Shown in pieces: positions 20,722 through 31,412 of a DNA stretch of 64,000 bases. The DNA lies in NCBI GenBank assembly GCA_029876055.1, contig CM056875.1:3869001-3933000 (forward strand). Reading direction: 5' to 3'. The DNA is from Madurella fahalii (Eukaryota > Ascomycota > Sordariomycetes > Sordariales). The notes below the pieces were generated by a model. It saw only the letters and a list, made by a program, of their open reading frames with translations. It made no database searches and had not been told where the DNA came from. Each line of letters starts with the position of its first letter. Positions within the stretch are counted from its first letter, which is position 1. The position numbers and the translations under genes were made by a program.

Positions 20722-21665
20722 TTATACAAGCGCCAGGAGACTGAAGCTCGTTGCGAGGGCCACCAAGCCGACAAGGTGGGAAGAGACGGCAATTCCTGCG
20801 GCAGCGTTCTCCCCCGTGCCGCCTCCAGTCCCAGCAGAACCCCCTTGACCACCGTTTGATCCCGTGTCGATGGTAAAGAAGGTGGCACCAATGGCAGGCC
20901 CAAGGCCGAGCTGCGTCCGCCACTCCGAGAGCTGTTAATCGGTTAGCCAGAGAGATCTGCTGCTCTCGGTCCGTGCGGCTGGCATCACGTCAGGCTAGTG
21001 GACTCACGTTCCAGTTCTGGGTTTGCGTTTCCATGCCGACGGACTCAAAACCTGCTGTGTTGAACCGTGCCGGCTGTACATAGAGGGCGTAGATGAAGCG
21101 ATGGACGCCGGTATCTGGTGCCGGATCCGGGTTTGTGAATGGCGTAAATGGTCGTTGTCCCATGGGCACAGTAAGTTGCTGGGCGCTGGGCAGGACGGTG
21201 GAGTTGATGCCCGCACGCGTATAGTTCCCTGCAAGGTAGTGGCGTAGGTTCCTTGCGGTCGGTTCGTCCCGCGAAGGGGCGTCGGCATCCAGCTGACAAA
21301 GAATCACGGTCAGATCATCAGACATTCTTGCCCGGTTCTAGAATACGTACTAGATATATCAGGAACCTCGTCTGAGCGGTGATGTTGGTGGCATTGTTCA
21401 GATTCTCAACGCTAAATTCAAATGGCATGGTTGCTTCGGATATGCTGAGGCTCGAGCCCGGAACTAGCAACTCTTCATGGCCATCCTCAGCCCGGTAGCT
21501 CGCATAAAATGACACGGCCGGGTCGAGGGCTGCAATGACCTCGGGCACGATCCCGGATTCGACAAAGCGGTTCTTGAAGTCCAATGTGCTGACGCTGACG
21601 GCATTATCGTCAGCCGAGGCGACGAGAGCCAGAGCAAGAGCGAGCAGGCCTGCAGCTCGGATCAT
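20722..21665 (-). CDS. Secreted, probably GPI-anchored PEBP-family protein
   Basis: Three exons: 21665-21351, 21292-21008, 20931-20722 (269 aa). Introns are GTACGT...TCAG (58 nt) and GTGAGT...ACAG (76 nt). A signal peptide (LLALALALVASA) opens the protein. The phosphatidylethanolamine-binding fold shows the DxDAPSRD anion-pocket motif (Asp107-Asp114 area), RNLRHYLAGNY with His123, and TGVHRFIYALY, in the order of PEBP/Raf-kinase-inhibitor-like proteins, which bind phospholipid head groups or phosphorylated ligands. The third exon adds a Gly/Ser/Asn-rich spacer (GSNGGQGGSAG) and a hydrophobic C-terminus (HLVGLVALATSFSLLALV) that ends the protein, the pattern of a GPI signal. A cell-surface lipid-binding role is therefore inferred. 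Confidence 0.88.
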
Positions 21666-24638
21666 AGTGCAATAAACAGTTGATTAAATAAGGTAGTAGT
21701 TAGATAAAACAATAACAGTGCGCAGCACTAGAAGAAGCAAAAATACCTAAGGTATCTGGGTATCGAAGTAAGAATTGAACTGAATAGGATGAAGAACAAG
21801 GCAGAACGTCGGAGCTGGCCAGAACACCGCGACTCGCAACATTTATGTGAGCCGGCAATGGCCCTGTCAAGTATGTACGTGCATAATGCATTGGCTCTTA
21901 CCGGGCGTGTCTGTGGGACGCCGACACCGACCCCATCCCGGAGGCATTACCGATCGGAAGGAACTTCATGATAAAACATCCGAAAGTTAAATCCGACAGC
22001 AATTACAGAAGGGAAGCGTAGGGTGCGCCAACGCATTACACCGCGGTCCACTGCAGGTCGGAGATCAGACGGCCTTGGCAACCCCTCTGGGTTTCAAGCA
22101 TCAGCGGAAAGGTGGACGGGGGTTTCCGCACACATCATACCTTACGCTTTGGCTTCCTGCGGGTTTGTAACACAACAGAAGACAACACAATGTCGCCTGC
22201 CAATGTATTGATAAGCACTTGACTCAGCCGAGGCACTTGAGGACAACCCGGTTCAACTTTACCCTCGTGTCGATGGCATCCACTTTTCCTTGTCTTTCCT
22301 CCTTGAACTTTCGGGTGCTGACGGCTGCCAACCCGACTTAGCGGAGTTTACCAATTAAGTGTCCAGCTCGGGTGGTAGTGTCTAGTATTTCATGTCAGTA
22401 GTGCAGAGAGAGGAATTCGGCCGGGTTCTTTTTAACCCAATACCTGGATATGATTGAATACCTTACCATAACAACATTATTATGATACATACTAGGTCGT
22501 TGTAATATCTAGTAGGGCAGCCGTCATTTCAACCTTTGAAACCTATCAGCGCTGCGTAGTAGGAGCATTAAGCAATAGTAAGACGTCCCCGGCGGGTACC
22601 TAGCAGGAGAAAAAGGTCTCTGTCATTATGGTACCTAGACCGTATACACCTAATTAACCCAGCGCTGGCAATTCCGAAATGCCGGTGACATCATGACGCC
22701 CAGCTGGCCGCCATTCAAGGTACCTTATGTTACCACTGCGGTATGGGAACGCTCTTAGCGTCACCCTCAATACTTACGATCAAGTATTTTGCCTGTAGTG
22801 TGTGCTCATGGGTGTTTGTCGTCTAATTATCCAGTAGTCTGCTGACGTCGGATCCCTTGCACATTTGGACCGTCCGTTAAGGTAAGGTCAGGTACTCAGT
22901 ATCCGAGAGGAGTGCGCAGCAACTTGTCAGGCAAATTCAACGTATCACGACCGTCACTGATGCTCGCTGTTACTATAGGAAAATCGCTGCGCCCATAATA
23001 GCACAGCAATTACATAGCTACGTTAGCATATAGACCCCAGTTGCTTTAGCCGTATACTTGCCTCTCCGGTCAAGGATGCGTAAATCAAGGCCGTTAGGTC
23101 TAATTGCTAATGCAGCAGAAAAGTTCTTGCAGTGGATTCGGCCTCGGAACTTCCGACCAGTGGCAATTCCGTTGTTGAGATGAGCAGAGGGTTAAGGCTG
23201 CCCTGCCTTAGGTCAGGTACTACTAGCATTTACTAGCAGTATCTTTACAAGTCTATATTAGTAGCAACCATAGCCACCCGTTCCAACCCAGGTAGTACCA
23301 AATAGCTGCCGCTTACTTGTACATGCTAGATGCAGCTGCCTGTTATCTCACTAGGTAGTCGCTCATCACGGCTATCCCCCGGATTTCTCGGCCCTGTGCC
23401 AAGGGCACCACGGAGCGTTGCATCCGCAAGCACAACGTTTCAACGAACTTGAATTAGAGAACCAAGGCACTTTCATTGGACCCCAGCCCCGAAGTGGCGA
23501 GGGCCTGGCAATCGACTGCTTCATCGGTGGGGCTGACGGAAAACGTTGGGTTGCATACATGGCCTAGCCATGGCAGGCTGGCATGTTCGCATGTTTGAAA
23601 CGCCACCTGCACGGGCTCGAAGGTGGCGCGAAGGTAAATAATTCTGCATGCCCAGCCGGTTTACAACTTTTGCATGTTGACATGGTGTCCGGGCTGGATT
23701 ATCTTGCATAGTTGGATCTAAGAGATCTATTGGTAAGGTGCCGTAGGTAATTAATTCCCTAGATAGGTAATCCCGGAGTCCCGCACTTTTGTTAGAAGCT
23801 CTACCCGAACATTAAGGATGGAGCAGTAAGCAAGGCATCGCCAGTGGTCAAGATGAATACTGGTCTTCTGCAACATGGGCGTCATTTGGAAGAAGCACCT
23901 CAGCAGTCTTTCCGGATTCTGATCTTCTGGACTTGCGAGGCGGTCTGTCGGCTTTGATGGACGGCAGATCAATCCGCCAAGGCGGTTTCCGGCTGGGACG
24001 GACCAACGCTGGACTGAACCAGGTTGCATAGCTCCCAGCGGCAAGGTATGGTGCGTTGCGCGGTCCAGGATGATTTCCTTGGGCAGCGCGCTGTCGGGGG
24101 CATTGGTGCAAAACGACTCTGGTAACGGAGCAGACTCAGGAGTTACTACTCGGCGCCGGTCCGATATCCAATGCTGCAGGCCGCGCGCACACTTTACAGA
24201 TGCTTGTCTCCCACTCTCAAATTCTATTTTTCATTTTGTTCCTCCTCCGCGATCGTATGGTTCTTTACGAGATTCTTGAGCTTCCTGCCCCTTCCCTTGG
24301 AGAGGGCTTGAAGTCCTGTCGGGGAGCGTCGCCTCTCTACGAATCGGAGGCGGGGGCTCCGTTTCCCTCAATCTCCGGGTTAAATTCAACGGAGCCTCGT
24401 GTCGTGTTGACATTGTGAGCCGGGCGCTGAGACGGCGCAGCCAATGGGTGGCGGCGGAGATAAGTCAGAGGAATGGGCCTCGCCGGTAAGCGCATCCGAG
24501 TGTCGATAATTAACATCATACCAGCGCATAATGGGCATGCCACCGGGGAGAACCACATGATAGTGGCCAAGCATCCAGTCAGGGCGCCAACTGCCGGCAA
24601 GTCGCCCTCCATGTTCTCGGCGCCGGCCAATGGGGCCT

Positions 24639-25218
24639 GCGGGGAGGGTTGCTCGGCACTACTGGGGCATCGGCAAGATGTGGTCGGTGAGGGGCCGATT
24701 AATTGCCTGATAAATTGCCCATCCAAGCAGCCCTCCCCTCCACAACCGCCGCGGAGCCTGTTGGGGACGACGTTGCAACTGCGGGGCCAAGACTCCGCGC
24801 TGCGAGGCAGATCCGACCCGGAAAAAGGCAGGGGGAACGGCGCGAATGACGGGGTAATGACCGCTTGCCGTAACCGAGGACGTCGATTGCCTCCCACCCC
24901 CCTAGTCGCCCTCTCCACGGCCCTTCAAGGGGCGCAATCGGCGCATACCCCAGATTTCCAGGGACGGTTAATCTATCTTGCTGTCGCCGCCCAGCTCGGC
25001 CAAGATCCGCCGTGCATTCTCCCCCGATGAAGGCCGATCAACTGTTGGCCGATCAATAAGCGGATATGGGGCTGTGGCTATGGAAAGACGGCTCTCTCTT
25101 CCAGAGTTTCTAGTTCCAAGATGAGCATGTTTCCAGATCGGGACGGCCCCGCTCGCGCAGGAACCGTGGCCGGCCAGAGGTGGCGGGCGGGCTTGCCGGC
25201 GGACGACGCGACCTGGGG
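24639..25218 (+). promoter_or_regulatory. Candidate CreA-type carbon-repressor sites upstream of GH7
   Basis: Four + strand matches to the CreA consensus SYGGRG lie at 24639-24644 (GCGGGG), 24662-24667 (CTGGGG), 24781-24786 (GCGGGG) and 25213-25218 (CTGGGG). Cellobiohydrolase promoters are known to be glucose-repressed through such sites. The motif is short and G/C-rich, so chance matches are expected; binding is not shown. Confidence 0.3.
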
Positions 25219-25226
25219 GGAGGAAA

Positions 25227-25232
25227 TATAAG
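25227..25232 (+). promoter_or_regulatory. Probable TATA element of the GH7 gene
   Basis: TATAAG lies in an otherwise G/C-rich stretch about 130 bp before the ATG at 25362, a usual distance for a strongly expressed fungal cellulase gene with a leader of roughly 90-100 nt. Confidence 0.5.
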
Positions 25233-25361
25233 AAGAAGGGATGCGCTCCATGGTGGTCGTCCCCATGCAGAGAGATCTTTCTCGTCACGCTCCAAGCGGC
25301 CCTCTTCTCCATCCCTGAGCAGCGAACCCCAGTTCTTAGTTCTGTTCCCAGTCTTGCCATC

Positions 25362-27164
25362 ATGAAGCAGTATCTTCAGTACCTTGCGGCAGCCCTGCCC
25401 CTGATGAGCCTGGCCACGGCTCAGCAGGTCGGCCGGGAGCAGAGCGAGACACATCCCAGGCTCACATGGAAGCGCTGCCAGGGATCAGGTTCCTGCACCA
25501 ATGTCAATGCCGAAGTCGTCATTGACGCGAACTGGCGCTGGCTGCACGACTCGAGCGGCAAGAACTGCTACGACGGCAACGAGTGGACCGACGTCTGCAG
25601 CTCGGCAACCGACTGCGCTTCCAAGTGCTATATCGAGGGCGCAAACTACGGCACTACTTACGGCGCATCGACTAGCGGCGACTCGCTGACGCTCAAGTTC
25701 ATCACCGAGCACGAGTATGGCACCAACATTGGATCCCGCTTCTACCTGATGAACGGCTCGTCCAAGTATCAGATGTTCACCCTGATGAACAACGAATTTG
25801 CCTTTGACGTTGACCTCTCGACGGTCGAGTGTGGTATCAACAGCGCCCTGTACTTTGTGGCCATGGAAGAGGACGGCGGTATGGCAAGCTACCCCAGCAA
25901 CAAGGCCGGAGCCAAGTATGGCACAGGCGTAAGTTTCCACTCTGCGCCCACGCGCATTCATACTAGCATGCAACTGCGGCAGTCGGCTGATCCCCTTCCC
26001 TCCAAATTAGTACTGCGATGCCCAATGCGCCCGTGATCTCAAGTTCGTGGCTGGAAAGGCCAATATTGAGGGCTGGGAGTCGTCCACCAACGACCCCAAC
26101 GCCGGTGTCGGTCCCTATGGCGGCTGCTGCGCCGAGATTGATGTTTGGTAAGCTTTACTCCAACCCCCCTCAACCACGGAAAGGGTCGCCTCATGCATAC
26201 TATGGCACGGTGTCGAACTGACCCGAAATTCAAAAACAAGGGAGTCGAATGCCCATTCGTTTGCCTTCACGCCGCACGCGTGCGAGAACAACAACTACCA
26301 CGTCTGCGAGACCACCAACTGCGGCGGTACATACTCTGATGACCGCTTTGCTGGCGACTGCGACGCCAACGGCTGCGACTACAACCCCTACCGCATGGGT
26401 AACACCGAGTTCTATGGCAAGGGAAAGACTCTGGATACTACCAAGAAGTTTACGTAAGTGGCTTTCCATATCTCTTCTTCGCCGGGCCTACCATATATGG
26501 GGAGCCAAGAAGAAGGGGCCCGTTGTTCTGACCGCAATCTTTTTCCATGCCAGTGTCGTCACCCGCTTCGAGGAGGACAACCTCTCGCAGTTCTTCATCC
26601 AGGACGGCCAAAAGATCGAGATCCCCGGCCCGACATGGGACGGCCTGCCCTCGAGCAGCAACATCACGCCCGAGCTCTGCTCCGCTCAGTTCCAGGTCTT
26701 CGGCGACCGTGACCGCTTTGCTGAGGTTGGCGGCTTCCCGGCGCTGAACGCGGCCCTCAGAATCCCCATGGTTCTCGTCATGTCCATCTGGGATGATGTA
26801 AGTCAATCCCCCCTCATCCCCATTCATTTTTGTCTGCCCGTTTTAGCCCCGAGTTTGTTATTCTTCTCTTACTGACACGGGATTTCCCCCCCCCCATCGC
26901 AGCACTACGCCAACATGCTGTGGCTCGACTCCATCTACCCGCCTGAGAAGGAGGGCCAGCCCGGCGGCGCCCGTGGCTCTTGCCCCCAGGACTCCGGTGT
27001 CCCGGCCGAGGTTGAGGCTGAGTACCCCAACGCGTACGTGGCACCCCGGCACCCGCCCATGTCCCTACTTAGATCGAGTTATGGTTTGCTGACCCCTTTG
27101 ATATAGCAAGGTCGTCTGGTCCAACATCCGGTTCGGCCCCATCGGCTCGACCCACGGAATGTAA
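25362..27164 (+). CDS. cbh1: GH7 cellobiohydrolase I (reducing-end exo-cellulase), no CBM
   Basis: Six exons: 25362-25928, 26011-26147, 26241-26453, 26554-26797, 26903-27033, 27107-27164 (449 aa); five GT-AG introns of 73-105 nt. The signal peptide ends LATA|QQ. GH7 enzymes run along cellulose chains releasing cellobiose with retention. The catalytic motif CCAEIDVWES gives nucleophile Glu231, Asp233 and acid/base Glu236; numerous paired Cys (CYDGNEWTDVC, YGGCCAE, CETTNCGG, GCDYNPYRMG) match the ten-disulfide family. Loop sequences such as YCDAQCARDLKFV and DHYANMLWLDS are those of cellobiohydrolases rather than endoglucanases. The protein stops at FGPIGSTHGM without the Ser/Thr linker and CBM1 seen in Trichoderma Cel7A. 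An exon-4/5 intron carries a long C run near its acceptor. Confidence 0.96.
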
Positions 27165-28039
27165 ACCGGGTCCCAGACCACAGTCCCGTTTTGTCTCGTC
27201 CAGCCCGCTCGATGCCATCTTCAAGAATGTTGTTTTTTTCCTGGCAAAGCTGGTGTCACGTTCTCTTCTACTTCTACCAGTTCCCGATGCCTGTAACTTA
27301 AGCTCTGATAGTCGTAGAATCAATTCTCCTGGCATCTCAGAACGGTGTCTTGGCTTTGGAGAATGTAGTACAGGATTAGTTGTGGATAGATCATTTGCCA
27401 CTGCAATTCACCGCGCCACAAAATGGGCTTGTAAACCTTATTGACGGCAAACTTTGCCGTTGTACAGTACATGTGCAACCGGCGTCCGGCCCGACATGTC
27501 AGACAGGTTTTTGAGTTCTCACTGCAACATGTCGTGCTAATGGCCTAAAGCGAGTCAGCTCACCCGAGCTGGTATTCAGCCCTAGTCTTCGAACTGCAGA
27601 GCACCGTCTGCGAAAAATCATCTATCGGGGCCGCCGCGGCGCCGTCCCGACGAGGGGATTCACAATGAAACGATGACCTTAATGACATAAACCTCGGGTA
27701 GCTTTGTCGTAGCGAAGTGGTTATGGGACACGGGAAACTGAGCTAAGAGGCGGAGGCGTTTGCTGCTAGTGATCGGGAAGAAGACTATAAATTGGTCCCA
27801 AATTTAAATGCAGGTGGCATTGGGCTGCCCAGCTAATCATCTCTTGACCTGTTGCCAGTGCTCGCAACTCTCTTTTAAAGTGTCCACGTGCACTGCTAGT
27901 AATGTGCATGTTAAAATCTATACTAGTCTACGGGAATTAGGCCGAAGTTACATCGGTTATCCAACTAGCTCACAATTCAACAGTGTTGTCTCAAATCGCG
28001 GTAACTCTATGATCGAGGGCACAGTCCGTCTAATTATGC
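27165..28039. other. Intergenic region between convergent genes
   Basis: About 875 bp holding the GH7 3' UTR/terminator and that of the DUF2985 gene. No gene seen. Confidence 0.45.
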
Positions 28040-30152
28040 TTATTCTTCCGATACAAATTGTCCTGGAAACTGTAACGGACCGCCCGCTTTGACCTCCTCT
28101 TTCTTGTCGCCATTATTCGGAGCCAGGTCATTCTCATCTCGATTATTTTCTTTCTCGCCGCTCTTCCTCCCTTTATCTCCCCGTGTGGGGATGTTCAGAC
28201 TGGCCGCCAGAGACGTCATAGCCTCCTGGCCCTCACCATCACCCTTTTGCGACCGCTTCGCTTCCTCCTTCTGCATCTCTTTGGTCTTTCGCTTGTTCAT
28301 CTTCCGCATGACCTCCTCGGTCAGCTCCTGTTTTAGGAGCCGGTCGAGCACGTCTCGCTTGCGCGTCCGCCGGTCGCCGATGGAGATGAGGACCCCGGCG
28401 GCAACGTTGGTGGCGATGGAGCAGCAGAGGATGGTGGTCGTGACGGCGTGCGGGCGCACCTCGTAGGGGATGCCCCAGGTACAGGCGCCCAGGGCGATCT
28501 GCAGGCAGCTGTGCAGGTCAAGAAGAAGAATGACGGTGATTAGGAGGCGCAACGGGAAGGCCCTGTGCGTCTCGGTCTCGTGGGGCTTGTAAAACGTGTG
28601 CGACTTGGCGAGCTTGGTTTGGTGGTGCACTAGCCTCGCCTGCTCTTTGTCTGATAGCACGGGGAAGAACTCGTCGTCGGGCTGCCCGTTCTGGGCTTCG
28701 AGGTCGGAGGTGCTCCCACCCTCCTGATTCGTCCTGGGCAAGTCGTTGTGGTCTCGAAGTTCCGGCAGCAGGAGCTTTTTGCGCAGCTTCCATGTCTTGC
28801 GGTCTAATTTTTATACGTCAGTGTTCCAGGTCAGCCCAGAGAAGATAGAACGGCTTACGGTAATGGGCGACGAAAATCATGTGATATGTGTCGACGGCGC
28901 GGAACGGCGCAAGTCCGTCGCCGACTATTGCAAACAAGGCGACGAGGACGTAGTCTATCACGTTGATGACATACAGCTGCCGGTCGCCAACATAGATCCA
29001 CCCGATCAAGAATAGCACCCACGCAAGCCCAAAGAGCGTGATCAGGGTGGCGTATAAGGTGATGAGGAAGCCAAGTGGTCTGCTGGCGTATTTCACGAAG
29101 GCCTTTAAGCGCTGCTTCACTTTGGACCGTCGGGAGTGCAGCATATGCCGGACGTAGTCGTTCAGCATCTTGATGTCGTCTTCCGGCCAGCCCTCCAATG
29201 AGGCATGCTCGGGGAGAATGGCATACTGGGGCTGGCTGAGGACAGAGGATAAACTGGGCGACCGGGTGCTTGGGGGTCGCTGTTCGGGTCCGCCATCAGC
29301 CCGTTCGGTTGCGATAACCTCCTCCTTCGACGGAGGGAACGCGCCGGGCATCGGCGGAAGCTCCGAGAGGTGGAACGTCGGCCTGCGGTTCACCCATTTA
29401 CCCAGGGACGGGACGAAAAGAGAGTTCTGGATGTTCGTGATGGACGAAAGAGTTGCGACCTCGGGATCTGGTTTGCAACGCGTCAGATAGAAGCTCAAGA
29501 ACCCGCCAAGCAGTGGGTGGATGCAACATTGCCAGTACTACTAACCAACAACATCGAGAAAGTCGACAATACGCGAATCATAACAGTCCTCATCTGGGGC
29601 CCTGTTAAGGATGCGACCCTGAACAGTCTGGCTACGCCGACTCAGGTCGCGATCGGGTCTACCGGCGGGCAGCCCCTGAGCTGGCGTGATTAGCACCGTC
29701 GCCGGCGCCGGCGCCTGTACTGGCACCTGGCTCCGTCTCGGGTGCAGCTCGGATACGGAGGGTAAAGGTGTTATCGTGGGCCGGGCATCCGTGACCGCTG
29801 CTCCTCTGGGAAATGACGGCCGGTGTGGTTCGGAGCTCGAACGGTGGCGGTAGTTCGGCTGGTCCACACCCTGTTCTCGCTCGGCGCTCTGAATGGGACG
29901 GAGCGCCGATGGTGGCGGCGCCCTCAAACGTCGCAGGCGGATGGCCGACTGCTGGCGGTCAAGCGGGCGAAAGCGCACGTCTCGGATAGCCAGATGCGCG
30001 GGCGGCCGCTCCGTGGTTGGTGTATGCGGAGCCGGGTTTCGCGATGCCAAGTCCGCCTGGCCGGTGGTGGAGCGGGCGGGATCAGGGGCGGTGCCGAAGT
30101 AGTCGTCATCAGCGCCACCTCCGCTCCGGTTCTGCTGTGCATTCCGCTGCAT
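28040..30152 (-). CDS. DUF2985-family multi-pass membrane protein
   Basis: Three exons: 30152-29546, 29467-28859, 28803-28040 (659 aa); introns GTTAGT...CCAG (78 nt) and GTAAGC...TTAG (55 nt). The conserved core is recognisable: PLGFLITLYATLITLFGLAWVLFLIGW (TM), then INVIDYVLVALFAIVGDGLAPFRAVDTYHMIFVAHY, then HTFYKPHETETHRAFPLRLLITVILLLDLHSCLQIALGACTWGI and TTTILCCSIATNVAAGVLI, as in the fungal DUF2985 family, whose function is unknown. About 4-5 membrane segments sit between a long Pro/Arg/Ser-rich N-terminus and a Lys/Glu-rich, probably coiled or disordered C-terminus. Start: the frame is open to ATG 30329, but the extra 59 residues are Arg/Cys-rich and featureless, so I chose 30152; this choice is uncertain. 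Confidence 0.85.
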
Positions 30153-31412
30153 CTTGGTCTGCAGGCATGCTCGATTCAAGCAATCGGTCTTGGGTTTTGC
30201 AGTGCGACCATTTCGACATGAGGCCCTCCAAAGTGCCGTCGGGCGTCGGGCGTCGAATATACGCGATTGCCAGAGACAGCTGCCAAGGCACCGCGGTTTG
30301 TTTTCGCTGGCCGCTAAATGAGTTGCCATGACGTCAGACCCGACGCCTCATCATCAGTCGCCGAACGCTGAACCCCCGGTCCACTGGCTGCGTGCCTATC
30401 TTACTGGTCCACGGCTGAGTGGTCCGGACAAAACTCCCCGGCGTCCCCAAATGGCGGCTTTAGTTTAGCGCATTATGGAAGGCGTGTCTTGTCCCGGGTT
30501 TTGCGGTAGTTCATTACTTCAGGCTAATGCAACTTCCAACCATGGATCCGAAGCCAGGCTCAGTTGTTTTGACAATCAAACGCCTTGGACTTGCCCCGTC
30601 AGCACAGAGATTATGAATCCCTTCGAATTGTGCGGAGCTACCATGAACCAAAAAAGGTTCACTGGGTTCAGCGTCAAAGGATTCTGACTAGGTAGGGGCG
30701 GGGACGTGAAAAACCCAATAAGAGTCATCCAGGGGAACGCCGAACTGGAATGTATAAGTAGTTTTGCCTTTGGTTCGTTGTAGAGGAGTGTGGAAATGGA
30801 AGCTTATGATTACAATCCATGAACCCTCCTTAACGACCATTAGTTTGTTTCCAGGCCTAGTTCTTGTAGAACTCGGCTGCTGAATCTGGCATCCTCTCTA
30901 TTTTCGCTGCATGATCTTACGTTGAGCGAAGCGTCAATCAGGCAGCCAGACAGTAAAAACAGAAAGCCACTCTAACATGGGCTCGAGCGGCAAGTCCGTA
31001 ATGAGATCCTTGGTCGGTTCTAGTTTACATCCCTTGGTCCACTCTTGCAAATGCAGGTTTTTATCGAGGCATTTCTGTTGTTACGGCGCATTTCCGCTGG
31101 CCGAATAACCAAGGCATAGGTTCAAGTTATACCGGTTCCCAATCTAAGTAATTACTCGATACATAGACTACCGTAGAGTACTAGCAAATCCCGCCCGTTC
31201 CCCGTAGGCCGGCCCCAGGCCTTGTATGGCGTCTCAAACAAGCAAATCCAAGATAAAATAAATAACCTATCTTTGGTACGGCCCCCTGCGGACATGCCGC
31301 AGGGCACGGCAAACAATAGGCAGCTAGAAGTGAAGTGACATGCCTCCAACACCAGCACCCCCCAAACTATTCCCCTGTCCCCTGCTTTCCCCGTTCAACA
31401 GCAAAATGGCCT
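30153..31412. other. Intergenic region
   Basis: About 1.26 kb between the DUF2985 start and the 3' end of the repeat-protein gene. No gene or RNA recognised. Confidence 0.45.

Larger units (their letters stand above)
21666..25361. other. Long gene-poor region upstream of the GH7 gene
   Basis: About 3.7 kb with no supported gene. The part from 21.7 to 23.8 kb is AT-richer with frequent TA/CTAG words. 24.0-25.3 kb is G/C-richer; its open frames on both strands lack domains and look like composition artefacts. The last 1 kb is the presumed promoter of the cellobiohydrolase gene. No LTRs or transposase frames were recognised. Confidence 0.45.

Noticed and set aside
24337..25030. Long overlapping frames on both strands upstream of cbh1
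   Set aside because: Pro/Arg/Gly-rich translations in a G/C-rich promoter without domains; best explained by composition.
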